Assembly (NCBI RefSeq): GCF_002305895.1
Contig: NZ_CP022203.1
Coordinates: forward strand, 2,086,501 to 2,150,500
From: Corallococcus macrosporus DSM 14697
GTDB taxonomy: Bacteria; Myxococcota; Myxococcia; Myxococcales; Myxococcaceae
Direction of reading: 5' to 3'
DNA: 64,000 nucleotides
The translations under genes were made by a program, and so were the position numbers. This document shows positions 40,403 through 52,021 of the stretch, one piece after another. Under the pieces are notes generated by a model. It saw only the letters and a list, made by a program, of their open reading frames with translations, did no database searches and was not told the DNA's origin. How positions within the stretch are numbered: position 1 is the stretch's first letter; every line of letters begins with the position of its first letter.

Positions 40403-41236
40403 ATGTCCATCCCGCTCCTCAGCCGTTCGTGCAGCTCGCTGCCCCAGGTGGGCGTTCCGTATGTCCCCTCGGCTGCTTCGCCCGCGCCGGACGTGAAGGG
40501 CACGCAGGCCTCTCCGCCCCAGCGCGATGCGTGGCAGAAGCTCATGACGGATGCTTTCGAGCCGGCTGCGCGCGGGCAGGGCGTCAACCTGAGTGGTGTG
40601 TCTTCCGCGCCCCGGGCGGCCTCGGCGTCCCACGTCAGTGACGCGGGCCCTGGCTTCGGCGCTCCGTCCAGCGGGGCGGTGTACAACGCCAGCCAGCCCT
40701 GGTTGAGCGTGAACAACGTGGGCTCGCCCTACAACAGCAACATGCAGCTCATCTCCCCGGAGCAGAAGAGCCAGTTCAAGTTCACCAACACGTTCACCAA
40801 CACCACGGGGCAGCCGCAGACCATCACCCTGTGGAACAAGGTGGGCGAGAAGGGCGGCCCGAACGACGGACAGAACTTCGACAAGAGCACGCCGAAGACG
40901 TTCACCCTCCAGCCCGGCCAGTCGCAGATGGTGGCGTTCGACAACAACAGCAGCGTCGCGTGGTGCATGTCGAAGGACGGCTCGGCGAAGCCCGGCGCGA
41001 ACTCCGGCCAGACGTGGGGCGAGGCGACGTTCGGCAACGCCGCCACGGGTTGGAGCGGCTACAACACCAGTCAAATCACCCCCGCGGGCCACACGGGCAG
41101 CATGTCCATCACCAATGAGGCCACCGGCAAGACGGTGACGGAGGCCAACGCCTGGCAGACGCCCTCCGACGACCCTGCGGGCCGCGACGTGGGCGTCCCC
41201 GCCGGCCCGATGCACCTGCGCACCGTCCTGAGCTGA
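40403..41236 (+). CDS. Thaumatin-like 'SRSC' protein 2, possibly exported
   Basis: The 277-residue protein starts MSIPLLSRSCSSLPQ and so shares the LSRSC-type N-terminus with the protein at 423. No standard signal sequence is seen. After a Ser/Ala/Pro-rich linker, a beta-rich domain from about residue 100 is loaded with Asn and Thr: F-T-N-T-F-T-N-T-T-G-Q-P-Q-T-I-T-L-W-N-K, W-G-E-A-T-F. An AAGGAG ribosome site lies six bases before the ATG at 40403. Its role is unknown. The two proteins probably use a common export or localisation route. Confidence 0.7.
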   Translation: MSIPLLSRSCSSLPQVGVPYVPSAASPAPDVKGTQASPPQRDAWQKLMTDAFEPAARGQGVNLSGVSSAPRAASASHVSDAGPGFGAPSSGAVYNASQPWLSVNNVGSPYNSNMQLISPEQKSQFKFTNTFTNTTGQPQTITLWNKVGEKGGPNDGQNFDKSTPKTFTLQPGQSQMVAFDNNSSVAWCMSKDGSAKPGANSGQTWGEATFGNAATGWSGYNTSQITPAGHTGSMSITNEATGKTVTEANAWQTPSDDPAGRDVGVPAGPMHLRTVLS

Positions 41237-41340
41237 GCGCGGCCTGCACGGACCCTGGCGCGTCGGCGCCTGGCGTCGCCGGCCCCGTGCTCACGGAGCT
41301 CCAGCGGTAGTCCGCTGCTCGCGCGGTGGTCCCGTCGCTT

Positions 41341-44300
41341 CTAGCGCAGCGCCGCGAGGGCCGCGCCGACCTTCGCCACCGTCACCGACACGGGCGTCGT
41401 CACCTCCGGAGCGAAGATGGCCACTCGGAGCTCCTCGAAGGTCCACCGGAGCTCCTGCGCCGCCTCCTGCTCACGCACGGTGGCGTACCTGGTGAGGAAG
41501 GTCTCCCACAGGGGCGTGAAGGGCGCGGCCTTCCCTGCGTCCTTGCCGGGGTTCGCCACCGCACGCGCCAGCCGTGCCTGGGCCGCGCGGAGATAGCGCG
41601 GGTAGTGCAGCAGGCGCGAGAAGGGAATCCACTCGATGAGCTTCGCGGGGAAAAGCTGCCCGAGCTGCGAGCGGATGTCCCGCACGGCCGCCGCGCCGCT
41701 CGGCCCCGTGGATGCCGCCTTGAGCGCGGCGAGCGTCTTGGAGAGCTCCGCGGAGGTGACGACGACGGCGTTCGCCCAGTCCCGGGCCGCCTGCTCGATG
41801 CGCGGTGAGCCGTCTCGGAGCAGCGCCTCGAAGGCCGCCTTCGTGCGGGGCAGCGGCGCGCCCGGCGCGAGCTTGAACGCATCATCCACGCCGCGTGCGA
41901 GGACGAGCGCCCGGAAGGCGTCCGCCTGGCCCCGCGCGGGCGGCGCGCCGTTCAGGGATGGGAAGGGCGGCGGCATGCGCGCGGCGCTGACGGCCACGTG
42001 CCCGCGCGCGGCGAGCATCAGGAGCCGGCGGACCCCCGCGCGCGTGGCCGCGTCCGCGGCGGCGGAGGTCTCGAGCAGCACCAGGTCCACGGTGGCGCCC
42101 CGGTCGACGAGCGCGGGATGGCTGCGGACCTCGAGGTTGCCGATCCGCCGGGTGACCACGGCGGGCAGCTCGCCGAAGGTCCACGCGGTCAGCCCCTTGC
42201 GCTCCCAGTCCGAAGCCGGGGCCGCGCTGCGCAGCGCCGCCCGCGCATGGCCCCCGTGCTGCTTGAGCAGCGCGTCGACGTCGCGGCCCCGCGCGAGCTC
42301 CTTTCCCTTCTCGTCGAGCACCCGGAGCGTGATGCGCAGGTACGGCACCACGGCCTCCGCCCGGAAGGACTCCTCGCTCACGTCCACGCCGCACAGGCGG
42401 GACACCGCACGCACGAGCGCTGGAATCATCGGCCCGCGGAAGGGCTCCAGTTCCTTCGCGAGCAGGTCGACCAGGTCCGGCAACGGCCCAAGCTGCTTGC
42501 GCTGGGCGCGGGGGAGCTGCTCGAGCAGGGCGGTGAATTTCTCCCGCTGCCAACCGGGGATGGTCCAGTCGAGCTCACCCGGCCCCATCTGGGCGAGCAG
42601 CAGCAGCGGCACGCTCAGGGTGATGCCGTCGTCCTCGGCCGAGGGGTCGAAGGTGTACGTCACCGGCACGGACGCGCCGTGCAGCTTGAGGGCATCCGGG
42701 TAGTGGGCGGGGGACAGGCCCGGGTCGTGCGAGAGGGCATCCTCCATCGAGAGGACGAGCACGTCGGGGTCGGCCGCCTCGGCCTTGCGACGCCAGACCT
42801 CGAAGCCCGCTCCGTCCGTCACGTCCGCCGGGACGCGCTTGTCGAAGAAGGTCAGCATCGCCTCGCTGTCGAGCAGCTCGCTGCGCCGGGCCTTGTCCCG
42901 CAGGCGCGCCACGCGCTCGAACACCTGGCGGTTCTTCTCCTGGAACGCCCCCCGGGTGCGGTACTCGCCCCGCACCAGGGCGTGCTCGAGGAACATCAGC
43001 CGTGCTTCGGCGGGGTCCCTGCTGGCCAGGGGCACCGGGCGCTCCCTGAAGACGGTGAGCCCGAAGAGGGTCGCGTTCTCCTTCACGATGGCGCGCGCGG
43101 ACTTCTCCGACCAGTGCGGGTCGGAGTAGCTGCGCTTGAGCAGGTGGGGGGCCGCCGCGGCGAGCCACTCCGGGTCGAGCTTCGCCACGGTGCGCGCGAA
43201 GAGCTGGGACGTCTCCACGAGCTCGAACGCCATCACCCAGGCAGGGGGCTTCTTCGCGAGCGCCGACGAGGGGTGCACCATGAAGCGCGTCTGCTTCGAG
43301 CCCGTGTAGTGGCGCTGCTCCGGGTTCCACTGGCCGATGCGCGACAGGAGCCCGGTGAGCAGCGCCTGGTGCAGGACGTCCCCGCGCGCCGGGGCGCCCC
43401 GGCCCTTGCGCGGCAGGCGCAGCTCGCGGACGGTCTCCTCGAGCTGGCGCTGGACGTCCCGCCACTCGCGCACCCGCAGGAAGGACAGGAAGTTGTCCCG
43501 GCACACGCGCCGCAGATGGGACGTCCCCCGGCCCTCGGCCTCGCGGACGAAGGCCCACAGCTTGAGGAGCCCCGTGAAGTCCGAGTGCTCGTCACGGAAG
43601 CGCGCGTGCAACGCGTCCGCCTTCTGCGCGAGCTCCCGTGGCCGCTCGCGCGGGTCCTGCAGGTTGAGCGCCGCGGCGACGATGAGCACCTCGTCCAGGC
43701 ACCCGTACTCGACGCCGGCGAGAATCATCCGCGCGATGCGCGGGTCCACCGGGAAGCGCGCGAGCTGGTGCCCGAGCGGCGTCAGGGTGCGCTCCTTGCC
43801 CTCGATGGCCCCGAGCTCCTCGAGCACCCGCCAGCCCTCGGCGATGGCCTTCGGCTGGGGCGGGTCGAGGAAGGGGAAGTCCTCGACGTCACCGAGGCCA
43901 AGGGACTTCATCCGCAGGATGACCCCCGCGAGCCCGGTGCGCTTGATTTCCGGGTCGGTGAAGGCGGGCCGCGTGGTGAAGCTCACCTCGTCGTAGAGGC
44001 GCACGCAGATGCCCTCGCGCACGCGGCCGCAGCGCCCCTTGCGCTGGTCGGCGCTGGCCTGGGAGACGGGCTCGATGTGCAGGCGCGTGGTGCCCGAGCG
44101 TGGCTCGTAGCGCGACAGGCGCGCCACCCCCGTGTCCACGACGTACACGATGCCCGGGATGGTGACCGACGTCTCCGCGACGTTGGTGGCGAGGATGACC
44201 CGGCGCTGGGGGATGGTGGCGAAGACGCGCGACTGCTCGGCGGCCGACAGGCGCGCATACAGGGGCTGCACCACCGTGCCGCGGAGCTCGCGCGCGTTCA

Positions 44301-45069
44301 GGGCATTCTCGGCCTCGCGAATCTCCCGCTCCCCGGGGAGGAACACGAGGACGTCCCCGTCCGGGTCGAGCGAGATGACGTTCGCCACCGCATCTGCGAC
44401 GGCGTCGGCCAACTCGGCGTCCTCGGGGGGCGGCTCGTAGAGCACGTCCACGGGAAAGGTGCGGCCCTCCACCTGGATGACCGGGGCCTCTCCGAAGAAC
44501 TGGGAGAAGCGCTCGGTCTCGATGGTGGCCGAGCTCACCACCACCTTGAGGTCGGGGCGCCGGGGGAGGATGCGCTTGAGCCACCCGAGCAGGAAGTCGA
44601 TGGTGAGGCTGCGCTCGTGGGCCTCGTCGAGCACGATGGTGTCGTAGCGGCGCAGGAGTGGGTCGCTGTGAATCTGCGCGAGCAGGACGCCGTCGGTCAT
44701 GAACTTCACGGCCGTCTGCCGGGACGAGCGGTCCTCGAAGCGAATCTGGTAGCCGACGTCCGTGCCCAGCTCCGTGCCGAGCTCGCGTGCCACGCGCGCC
44801 GCCACGCTCGTCGCGGCGATACGCCGGGGCTGGGTGACGCCAATCTGGCGCGGGCGGCCGCGCCCCATGGCGAGCAGGATTTTCGGAAGCTGCGTCGTCT
44901 TCCCCGAGCCGGTGGCCCCCGCGACAATCACGACCTGATGGGCGCGAATGGCCGCGGTGATGTCCTCCACCCGGCTCGAGATGGGGAGCTCAGGGGGGAA
45001 GCGCAGGGTTGGCAAGCCGCCGGGGGTGGGGACGGGTGAGTCGCCGGACATGGCGGCATGGCCTATCAT
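41341..45069 (-). CDS. hrpA: DEAH-box ATP-dependent helicase HrpA
   Basis: 1242 residues, close to the usual 1300. Walker A A-G-A-T-G-S-G-K-T-T, D-E-A-H-E-R, S-S-A-T-I-E-T, Q-R-R-V-I-L-A-T-N-V-A-E-T-S and Q-R-K-G-R-C-G-R-V are the DEAH/RHA motifs I to VI. The helicase core is followed by the HA2/OB segment and the long C-terminal DUF3418 region seen in HrpA. It unwinds RNA. The start may instead be the ATG at 45051; neither has a strong ribosome site. Confidence 0.95.
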   Translation of the reverse strand: MIGHAAMSGDSPVPTPGGLPTLRFPPELPISSRVEDITAAIRAHQVVIVAGATGSGKTTQLPKILLAMGRGRPRQIGVTQPRRIAATSVAARVARELGTELGTDVGYQIRFEDRSSRQTAVKFMTDGVLLAQIHSDPLLRRYDTIVLDEAHERSLTIDFLLGWLKRILPRRPDLKVVVSSATIETERFSQFFGEAPVIQVEGRTFPVDVLYEPPPEDAELADAVADAVANVISLDPDGDVLVFLPGEREIREAENALNARELRGTVVQPLYARLSAAEQSRVFATIPQRRVILATNVAETSVTIPGIVYVVDTGVARLSRYEPRSGTTRLHIEPVSQASADQRKGRCGRVREGICVRLYDEVSFTTRPAFTDPEIKRTGLAGVILRMKSLGLGDVEDFPFLDPPQPKAIAEGWRVLEELGAIEGKERTLTPLGHQLARFPVDPRIARMILAGVEYGCLDEVLIVAAALNLQDPRERPRELAQKADALHARFRDEHSDFTGLLKLWAFVREAEGRGTSHLRRVCRDNFLSFLRVREWRDVQRQLEETVRELRLPRKGRGAPARGDVLHQALLTGLLSRIGQWNPEQRHYTGSKQTRFMVHPSSALAKKPPAWVMAFELVETSQLFARTVAKLDPEWLAAAAPHLLKRSYSDPHWSEKSARAIVKENATLFGLTVFRERPVPLASRDPAEARLMFLEHALVRGEYRTRGAFQEKNRQVFERVARLRDKARRSELLDSEAMLTFFDKRVPADVTDGAGFEVWRRKAEAADPDVLVLSMEDALSHDPGLSPAHYPDALKLHGASVPVTYTFDPSAEDDGITLSVPLLLLAQMGPGELDWTIPGWQREKFTALLEQLPRAQRKQLGPLPDLVDLLAKELEPFRGPMIPALVRAVSRLCGVDVSEESFRAEAVVPYLRITLRVLDEKGKELARGRDVDALLKQHGGHARAALRSAAPASDWERKGLTAWTFGELPAVVTRRIGNLEVRSHPALVDRGATVDLVLLETSAAADAATRAGVRRLLMLAARGHVAVSAARMPPPFPSLNGAPPARGQADAFRALVLARGVDDAFKLAPGAPLPRTKAAFEALLRDGSPRIEQAARDWANAVVVTSAELSKTLAALKAASTGPSGAAAVRDIRSQLGQLFPAKLIEWIPFSRLLHYPRYLRAAQARLARAVANPGKDAGKAAPFTPLWETFLTRYATVREQEAAQELRWTFEELRVAIFAPEVTTPVSVTVAKVGAALAALR

Positions 45070-45132
45070 TGAAGGGCACGTTTCGCCCCTGACGAATCGC
45101 GTGGCCGCCTGGCTCCAAGGCGGCGAGGCGGC

Positions 45133-46137
45133 TCACCGCGCGCGCGTGGCCACCGCCAGCGCGGCGGGAATCGTCGCCCGCATCAGCTCCACGAACTTGC
45201 GGAGCCGCGCCGGATGGAACCGCGCGTGTGGATAGAGCAGGTACATGGGCAGGGACGCGGCCCGCCACTGGGGCACCAGATGCACGAGGCGGCCCTGCGC
45301 GAGGTCCTCCTGGAGGAGCCACGCCGAGGCCACGCAGACGCCCAGCCCCTTCAGCGCCGCGCTGCGGATGGCGTAGAGGCTGTCCGTGCTCAGTCTCGGC
45401 TGGAAGGTGATAGGCTGGACCTCGCAGGTGTCCACGTGCGTCAGTGAGAGCTCATTGCGGTAGAAGGTGCGCAGCGACAGCCAGGGCAACCGGGCGAGCG
45501 CGTCAGGATGGATGGGGGGCGAGCTCCCACCCAGCACCGAGGGCGCGGCCACGACGATGCGGGGCACCTCGGCCACGCGGATGGCCACGACGCTGGGGTC
45601 ATGGACCTCGCCGACGTGAATCGCGCAGTCGATGCCGTCCGTGATGAAGTCCACCGCCCGGTCGTGCAGCAGCCATTCGACCGACACGCGCGCATGGCGG
45701 TTCAGGTACTCCGTCAGCGGCTCCACCAGCAACTGCTGTCCGAACGCATGGGGCACCACGACGCGCAGCGTGCCCTCCGGCTCGTTGCTCGCGCCGCGCA
45801 GGTCGGCCTCGAGCAATTCCCAACTGGCCAGCAGCTCCTTCGCGCGTTCGTAGCAGCGCGCGCCGTCTTCCGTGAGCTTCATCGCGTGGGTGGAGCGCTG
45901 AAGCAGCCGCAGCCCCAATGAGCGCTCCAGCGCCTGGAGCCTCCGGCTCACCGTTGGCTGGGTGGTGCCCAGTTGGGCCGCGGCGGAGGACAGGCTCCCC
46001 GCGTCGACGATGCGGATGAACGTCTGCATCAACTCGAGCCGGTCCGCGGTGGCTGGCGCGCTGGCGGTGCGCCGGGGCGTCCGCCCTCGGGGCGTGCGTG
46101 AGCGGGCGGGCTTGGACGGGCGGGGCAAGCGGGGCAC
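45133..46137 (-). CDS. LysR family transcriptional regulator
   Basis: 334 residues. A basic N-terminal tail of about 30 residues, then the winged helix L-S-S-A-A-A-Q-L-G-T-T-Q-P-T-V-S-R-R-L-Q-A (read as helix-turn-helix) and a typical effector-binding domain. It is divergent from an MFS exporter. The intervening 104 bases carry a palindrome of LysR type at 46151, so it probably controls that exporter. Confidence 0.9.
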   Translation of the reverse strand: MPRLPRPSKPARSRTPRGRTPRRTASAPATADRLELMQTFIRIVDAGSLSSAAAQLGTTQPTVSRRLQALERSLGLRLLQRSTHAMKLTEDGARCYERAKELLASWELLEADLRGASNEPEGTLRVVVPHAFGQQLLVEPLTEYLNRHARVSVEWLLHDRAVDFITDGIDCAIHVGEVHDPSVVAIRVAEVPRIVVAAPSVLGGSSPPIHPDALARLPWLSLRTFYRNELSLTHVDTCEVQPITFQPRLSTDSLYAIRSAALKGLGVCVASAWLLQEDLAQGRLVHLVPQWRAASLPMYLLYPHARFHPARLRKFVELMRATIPAALAVATRAR

Positions 46138-46150
46138 CTCGGGGCTGCTT

Positions 46151-46167
46151 TATACGCCCAGCGTATA
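46151..46167. promoter_or_regulatory. LysR-type box tatacgcccagcgtata
   Basis: Perfect 7-bp arms around a three-base centre. They contain the T-N11-A pattern (T at 46153, A at 46165) recognised by LysR proteins, placed between the divergent LysR and MFS genes. Confidence 0.72.
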
Positions 46168-46241
46168 TCCGCTGTGCGAGCCGCGCTACTACCAGCGCGG
46201 CGCCCTCTGGAGCACGTTCATCCCGACTCGCATCACCCAGG

Positions 46242-47489
46242 ATGAACGTCATGTCCTTCATTCGCGCCGTACATGGAAACGCGGGAGCCAGCATCAGCCA
46301 CGGGGGCAGCGCGCCGATGTCGGGAGCCCTGCGGTTGCTGCTGGCCGTGAGCGCCGGTGTCCCGGTGGCCGCGCTCTACTACAGCCAGCCCATGTTGGGC
46401 GTCATCGGGGCCTCCACGAGGGCTTCGGACGCCGTGGTGGGCTTCCTCCCCACGCTCACCCAACTGGGGTACGCGCTGGGCATCCTGCTGCTGACGCCGC
46501 TGGGAGACCGCTTCGACCGGCGCCGCATCATCCTGGTGAAGGCGGCCCTGCTGAGCGTTGCGCTGCTGCTGGGCGGCCTTGCTCCGGGCATGAGCCTGCT
46601 GCTGGTCATGAGCTTCGCCGTGGGCCTGACGGCCACCGTGGCGCAGGACATCGTTCCGGCCGCGGCGACGCTGGCGCCCGAGCGCGAGCGCGGCAAGGTG
46701 GTGGGCACGGTGATGACGGGCCTGCTGCTGGGCATCCTGCTGTCCCGGGTCGTGGCTGGCGTGGTCGCCGAGCAGTTTGGCTGGCGTGCCATGTTCCTCA
46801 TCGCCGCGGGCAGCGTGGCGCTGATTGGCGTGGCGGCATGGCGTGGACTGCCTCGCTTCCAGCCCACCAGTACGCTGTCATACGGGGCCTTGCTGGGGTC
46901 GCTCGCCGCGCTCTGGCGCCGGTATGGCCCCTTGCGCCGGGCGGCGTTGGCGCAGGGCCTGCTCTCGGTGGGCTTCAGCGCGTTCTGGTCCACGCTGGCG
47001 GTGATGCTGCACGGCGCACCCTTCCACCTGGGGAGCGCGGCGGCGGGCGCCTTCGGCCTGGCGGGCGCGGCGGGAGCGTTGGGGGCTCCGGTGGCGGGCC
47101 GTTTCGCCGACCGCTTCGGCCCGGAGGTCGTCACGCGCCTGGGCGCGGGGCTGACGGCGCTCTCGTTCGCCACGATGTTCGCGGCGCCGTGGCTGGAGCC
47201 CCATGCCCGGCTGTGGCTGATTGCCGGCAGCGCGATTGGCTTCGACCTTGGCGTCCAGATGTCGCTGGTGGCGCATCAGACCATCGTCTTCGGCATCGAC
47301 CCCGCGGCGCGCAGCCGGCTCAACGCGGTGCTGTTCGTCGGCATCTTCATCGGCATGTCCGTGGGGGCGGCGAGCGGCAGCCTCGTCCTGGCCCGGTGGG
47401 GATGGGCGGCGGTGACGGTGCTGGCGACGGGGGCGGCGCTGGCGGCACTGCTGGTCCGCCTGGCTCCAGCGGGACGCGTGGCGCGCTGA
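46242..47489 (+). CDS. MFS transporter, drug/sugar efflux type
   Basis: A 415-residue, 12-helix permease with the loop 2-3 motif G-D-R-F-D-R-R-R and A-G-R-F-A-D-R-F-G in the second half, as in arabinose-efflux and multidrug MFS proteins. An N-terminal soluble stretch precedes the first helix. ATG codons at 46251 and 46317 are alternative starts, the last beginning closest to helix 1. It is expected to export small molecules under control of the divergent LysR. Confidence 0.88.
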   Translation: MNVMSFIRAVHGNAGASISHGGSAPMSGALRLLLAVSAGVPVAALYYSQPMLGVIGASTRASDAVVGFLPTLTQLGYALGILLLTPLGDRFDRRRIILVKAALLSVALLLGGLAPGMSLLLVMSFAVGLTATVAQDIVPAAATLAPERERGKVVGTVMTGLLLGILLSRVVAGVVAEQFGWRAMFLIAAGSVALIGVAAWRGLPRFQPTSTLSYGALLGSLAALWRRYGPLRRAALAQGLLSVGFSAFWSTLAVMLHGAPFHLGSAAAGAFGLAGAAGALGAPVAGRFADRFGPEVVTRLGAGLTALSFATMFAAPWLEPHARLWLIAGSAIGFDLGVQMSLVAHQTIVFGIDPAARSRLNAVLFVGIFIGMSVGAASGSLVLARWGWAAVTVLATGAALAALLVRLAPAGRVAR

Positions 47490-47495
47490 CGTGAG

Positions 47496-47515
47496 GCGCC
47501 ACCGCGCCGTGGCGC
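47496..47515. terminator. Hairpin between convergent genes
   Basis: The arms gcgccac and gtggcgc enclose six bases between the ends of the MFS gene and the small helical protein gene. There is no T-run on the plus strand; judged from position and symmetry. Confidence 0.5.
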
Positions 47516-47537
47516 TTGGACTGCGCCCCACTGGCTT

Positions 47538-47741
47538 TCAGTAAGCGGGTGTCCCTTCCTGCGTTCGCATCGTGGCTTCCACCTGCCGCTGGAGCTTCTG
47601 CAACCGGTCGAGCTTGAGCTTCAGTGCTTCACGCAGGTCGCGCTCGTCGGTGTGGAGGACCTCGTCGCGCAACTGCTCGGCGCTTTCGGCCAGGCAGGCG
47701 TGCAGGAGGTGAAGCTGCTGCTGGGAGAGTTCCAGGACCAT
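47538..47741 (-). CDS. Small helical protein, hypothetical
   Basis: 67 residues from the ATG at 47741, with GAGAGG upstream. Nearly all helix-forming, rich in Leu, Gln, Glu and Arg with heptad-like leucines (L-E-L-S-Q-Q-Q-L-H-L-L, L-K-L-K-L-D-R-L-Q-K-L). It would form a helical hairpin or coiled coil. No family recognised. The 210-base region between this gene and the pyrophosphatase gene holds nothing I can identify. Confidence 0.6.
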   Translation of the reverse strand: MVLELSQQQLHLLHACLAESAEQLRDEVLHTDERDLREALKLKLDRLQKLQRQVEATMRTQEGTPAY

Positions 47742-47951
47742 GGGGCACCTCTCTGTCACCGGAACAAGTGTAGTGCTCGCGCACCCGCCATTCAGGGCAC
47801 GACCGTGCGGCCAGGGGTGGGGGTGGCTGGTGCCGTGCCAGCCGGGGTCCAGCGCTCCGGAGCACCGCGCGGCGCCAGGAGGCCGCGCGGTGCGAGCTGC
47901 TGGACTGGAAGCGGCGCCTCTTGCTGCCGAGGCACCGCTTCCGGGAGACGG

Positions 47952-50030
<2,079 letters not shown>

Positions 50031-50580
50031 CCAATCCTCCAGAGCAGTCCCGGGGGGCTTTTGACCTCTCCGACCGAGTCGCTCGTGTGCCGCGAAATTT
50101 GTAGGGTGCGCGTATAGTTGATTTCAGCGCAATCTGGGAGTTTCCTAGGCGCGCCCTGTCAGGTTGGGAGATTGGACGAGGATGTGGGCTGGTGGGTCAC
50201 CGCCCCAAAGCACCCCGGCCGCTCCCGTGCGGGACGGGCTCCTGGGGGACGGAGTCGTGCGGTGGAGATTGCCGCCTTCCTCCCAAGTGCCCGGACTCCC
50301 TCATGATTTCATCCGGCGCCCGGATGAGGTCCGCTCGGATACCAGGGAGTTCCCGCTATCTGTCGTAGACCTACAGGCATCGTTTGAGCTGCGCGCGTCT
50401 GGCCCGCCCGCGGTGGGCCCCCGGGGAGGTCGGGGGGCGCCTGGGGCGCCCAGGCTGATGGGCCCGGGGCATGCCTGCGCCCGCCAGTCCGCTGCTCGTC
50501 ACCGCCTTCAGTGGTCTGGTGGCGGGGCGCGGGCGCGGCTCGTGACCTGAGGCGCCCCCTGGCCGCGCGTCGCGTAGGGA
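50031..50580. other. 550-base intergenic region, no gene seen
   Basis: Between the pyrophosphatase and a small secreted protein. The only open stretches have shifting, repeat-like composition typical of chance frames in GC-rich DNA. The pyrophosphatase promoter must lie in the first 150 bases, where the sequence is locally A/T-richer (cgtatagttgatttcag near 50110), but no clear -35/-10 pair is visible. Confidence 0.4.
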
Positions 50581-50892
50581 TCAGGAACAGCCTGACTTCA
50601 TCAATCCCCCCTTGTTCGTGGGAAGCTCCTGCGGAGCCGTGAGGTTGCCCTCGTGGCAGCGAACGCATGCCTCCACCTGGTCGTAGATGGGGTTGCCATC
50701 AGGGTCCAGTGGCCAGGGGGGCAGACCCGGGCTCCAGTAATAGGTTTCATACAGCAGCAGGTCGAAGGAGTTGATGGCCCCATCGCAATTCCAGTCCTGA
50801 ACCGGAGAGGCGGTATCTCCACTCGCCCGGGCCTCCGGCATCGCGAGCAGCGACAAAAGGCCGAGGAGGGCGGCGGTCAGCTTCATTCTCAT
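50581..50892 (-). CDS. Small secreted protein with calcium-loop and CxxCH motifs
   Basis: 103 residues from the ATG at 50892, with AGGAG upstream. A signal peptide (L-T-A-A-L-L-G-L-L-S-L-L-A) ends near A-R-A. The mature part has D-W-N-C-D-G-A-I-N-S-F-D-L-L-L-Y, a dockerin-like calcium loop, followed by A-C-V-R-C-H-E-G, a haem-attachment CxxCH motif. A last cysteine is near the C-terminus. Such a pairing in so small a protein is unusual. It could be a one-haem cytochrome or a zinc-binding protein. Confidence 0.7.
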   Translation of the reverse strand: MRMKLTAALLGLLSLLAMPEARASGDTASPVQDWNCDGAINSFDLLLYETYYWSPGLPPWPLDPDGNPIYDQVEACVRCHEGNLTAPQELPTNKGGLMKSGCS

Positions 50893-51092
50893 GAGGGACT
50901 CCTGTCCTGGTTTGAGTCCAAGAGGTGGCGCCACGTCACCCGTTGGAGCACGCGGGGGGGAACAACCGGCGTGGGAGCTGTCGGGCAGCGGAACTCACGC
51001 GCCGCGCTGGCACTGCAAGGTCTTCACCAGCACGCCCTGGCCCTTCATCCGGCCGCGCGGCCGGACGAAGGGCGCAGCGAAGCAGCGGTGGG

Positions 51093-51854
51093 CTACTCCG
51101 AGTACTCGTAGCTCTCCACGAGCTGCCAGTCGCGGTTGTAGACGTAGCGCCGGGTGAACCAGCCGCTGTGGCAGCTCCCCGTGTTGGTGGCGGTGTAGCC
51201 GTAGACGAAGCCGTTGTGGACGCGGGCGTTCAGGCTGGGATAGCCGGGGTTCTCACAGGGCTGGGTGACGCGGACGGACTGGTAGGCGGCCTCGGCGTAG
51301 ACCTGCTCCTGACCCTCGAAGTCGTAGATGGAGTGGACGCGCACGGCCTCGAACGACTTGAGCTGCGTGGCCTGCTGGGCGTGGGTCTGCGTGGGGAAGG
51401 CCTGCAGGTGGGCCAGCGTCGTGGCCTCGGAGGTGAGCGTGCCGGTGAGGCGGTGCACGGCGCCATCATCGTCGGACAGCGCGGCGCGGATGGAGGCGAT
51501 GCCCGCCGGGCCCTGGTAGACGGAGGTGTCGCCCCACGTGAAGCTGAAGGCGCTGCCCGCGCTGTAGGCGTTGAGCGCGCACGCGCCGTTGGCGCCAGCC
51601 GTCTCGACGATGATGATCTTGCGGAGACGGTGCTCGGGGTTGATGAGCGCGACGCACTCGTTGCCAGCGACGCCGTCGTAGTTGCCGGCCGGCAGCACGG
51701 CCTCGACGACGTTGTAGACGCGGAACGACGGATCCGTGGCCTGTTGCTCGATGGACTGGACCTCCGCCGTGTCCGCGTCCGTCTCGGGGCCGAGACAGCC
51801 AGCAGTGAGAGAAGACGCGAGGAGGAGGGACGCGAAACGCAGGGATGTGTGCAT
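51093..51854 (-). CDS. Lipoprotein, hypothetical
   Basis: 253 residues from the ATG at 51854. Type II signal with L-T-A-G-C. The mature protein is beta-rich with four cysteines (N-E-C-V, G-A-C-A, Q-P-C-E, G-S-C-H), suggesting two disulfides. No family recognised. The 200 bases between it and the small secreted protein contain the hairpin-like ccggccgcgcggccgg near 51050. Confidence 0.65.
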   Translation of the reverse strand: MHTSLRFASLLLASSLTAGCLGPETDADTAEVQSIEQQATDPSFRVYNVVEAVLPAGNYDGVAGNECVALINPEHRLRKIIIVETAGANGACALNAYSAGSAFSFTWGDTSVYQGPAGIASIRAALSDDDGAVHRLTGTLTSEATTLAHLQAFPTQTHAQQATQLKSFEAVRVHSIYDFEGQEQVYAEAAYQSVRVTQPCENPGYPSLNARVHNGFVYGYTATNTGSCHSGWFTRRYVYNRDWQLVESYEYSE

Positions 51855-52021
51855 GGCGGCGGAAGCTAGCACACTTGATTTGCTTGTTTTTGACGTTTAT
51901 GTCGATTTGCGGCACATGCGTTGATACGTATTTGTTGCTTCACATCCGGCGTGCCTGCGACACCCACATCGACAGGCCACATGCCGCATGGCCCCCTCGC
52001 GGTTCGAGGGGGCAGAGGCTT

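Noticed and set aside
41998-45039. A 1013-codon plus-strand frame
   Set aside because: Fully antisense to HrpA, with no domain and repeated Gly/Arg/His/Glu composition expected of the mirror frame.
50164-50550. A 128-codon frame in the long intergenic region
   Set aside because: Composition changes along its length, no ribosome site and no family resemblance.
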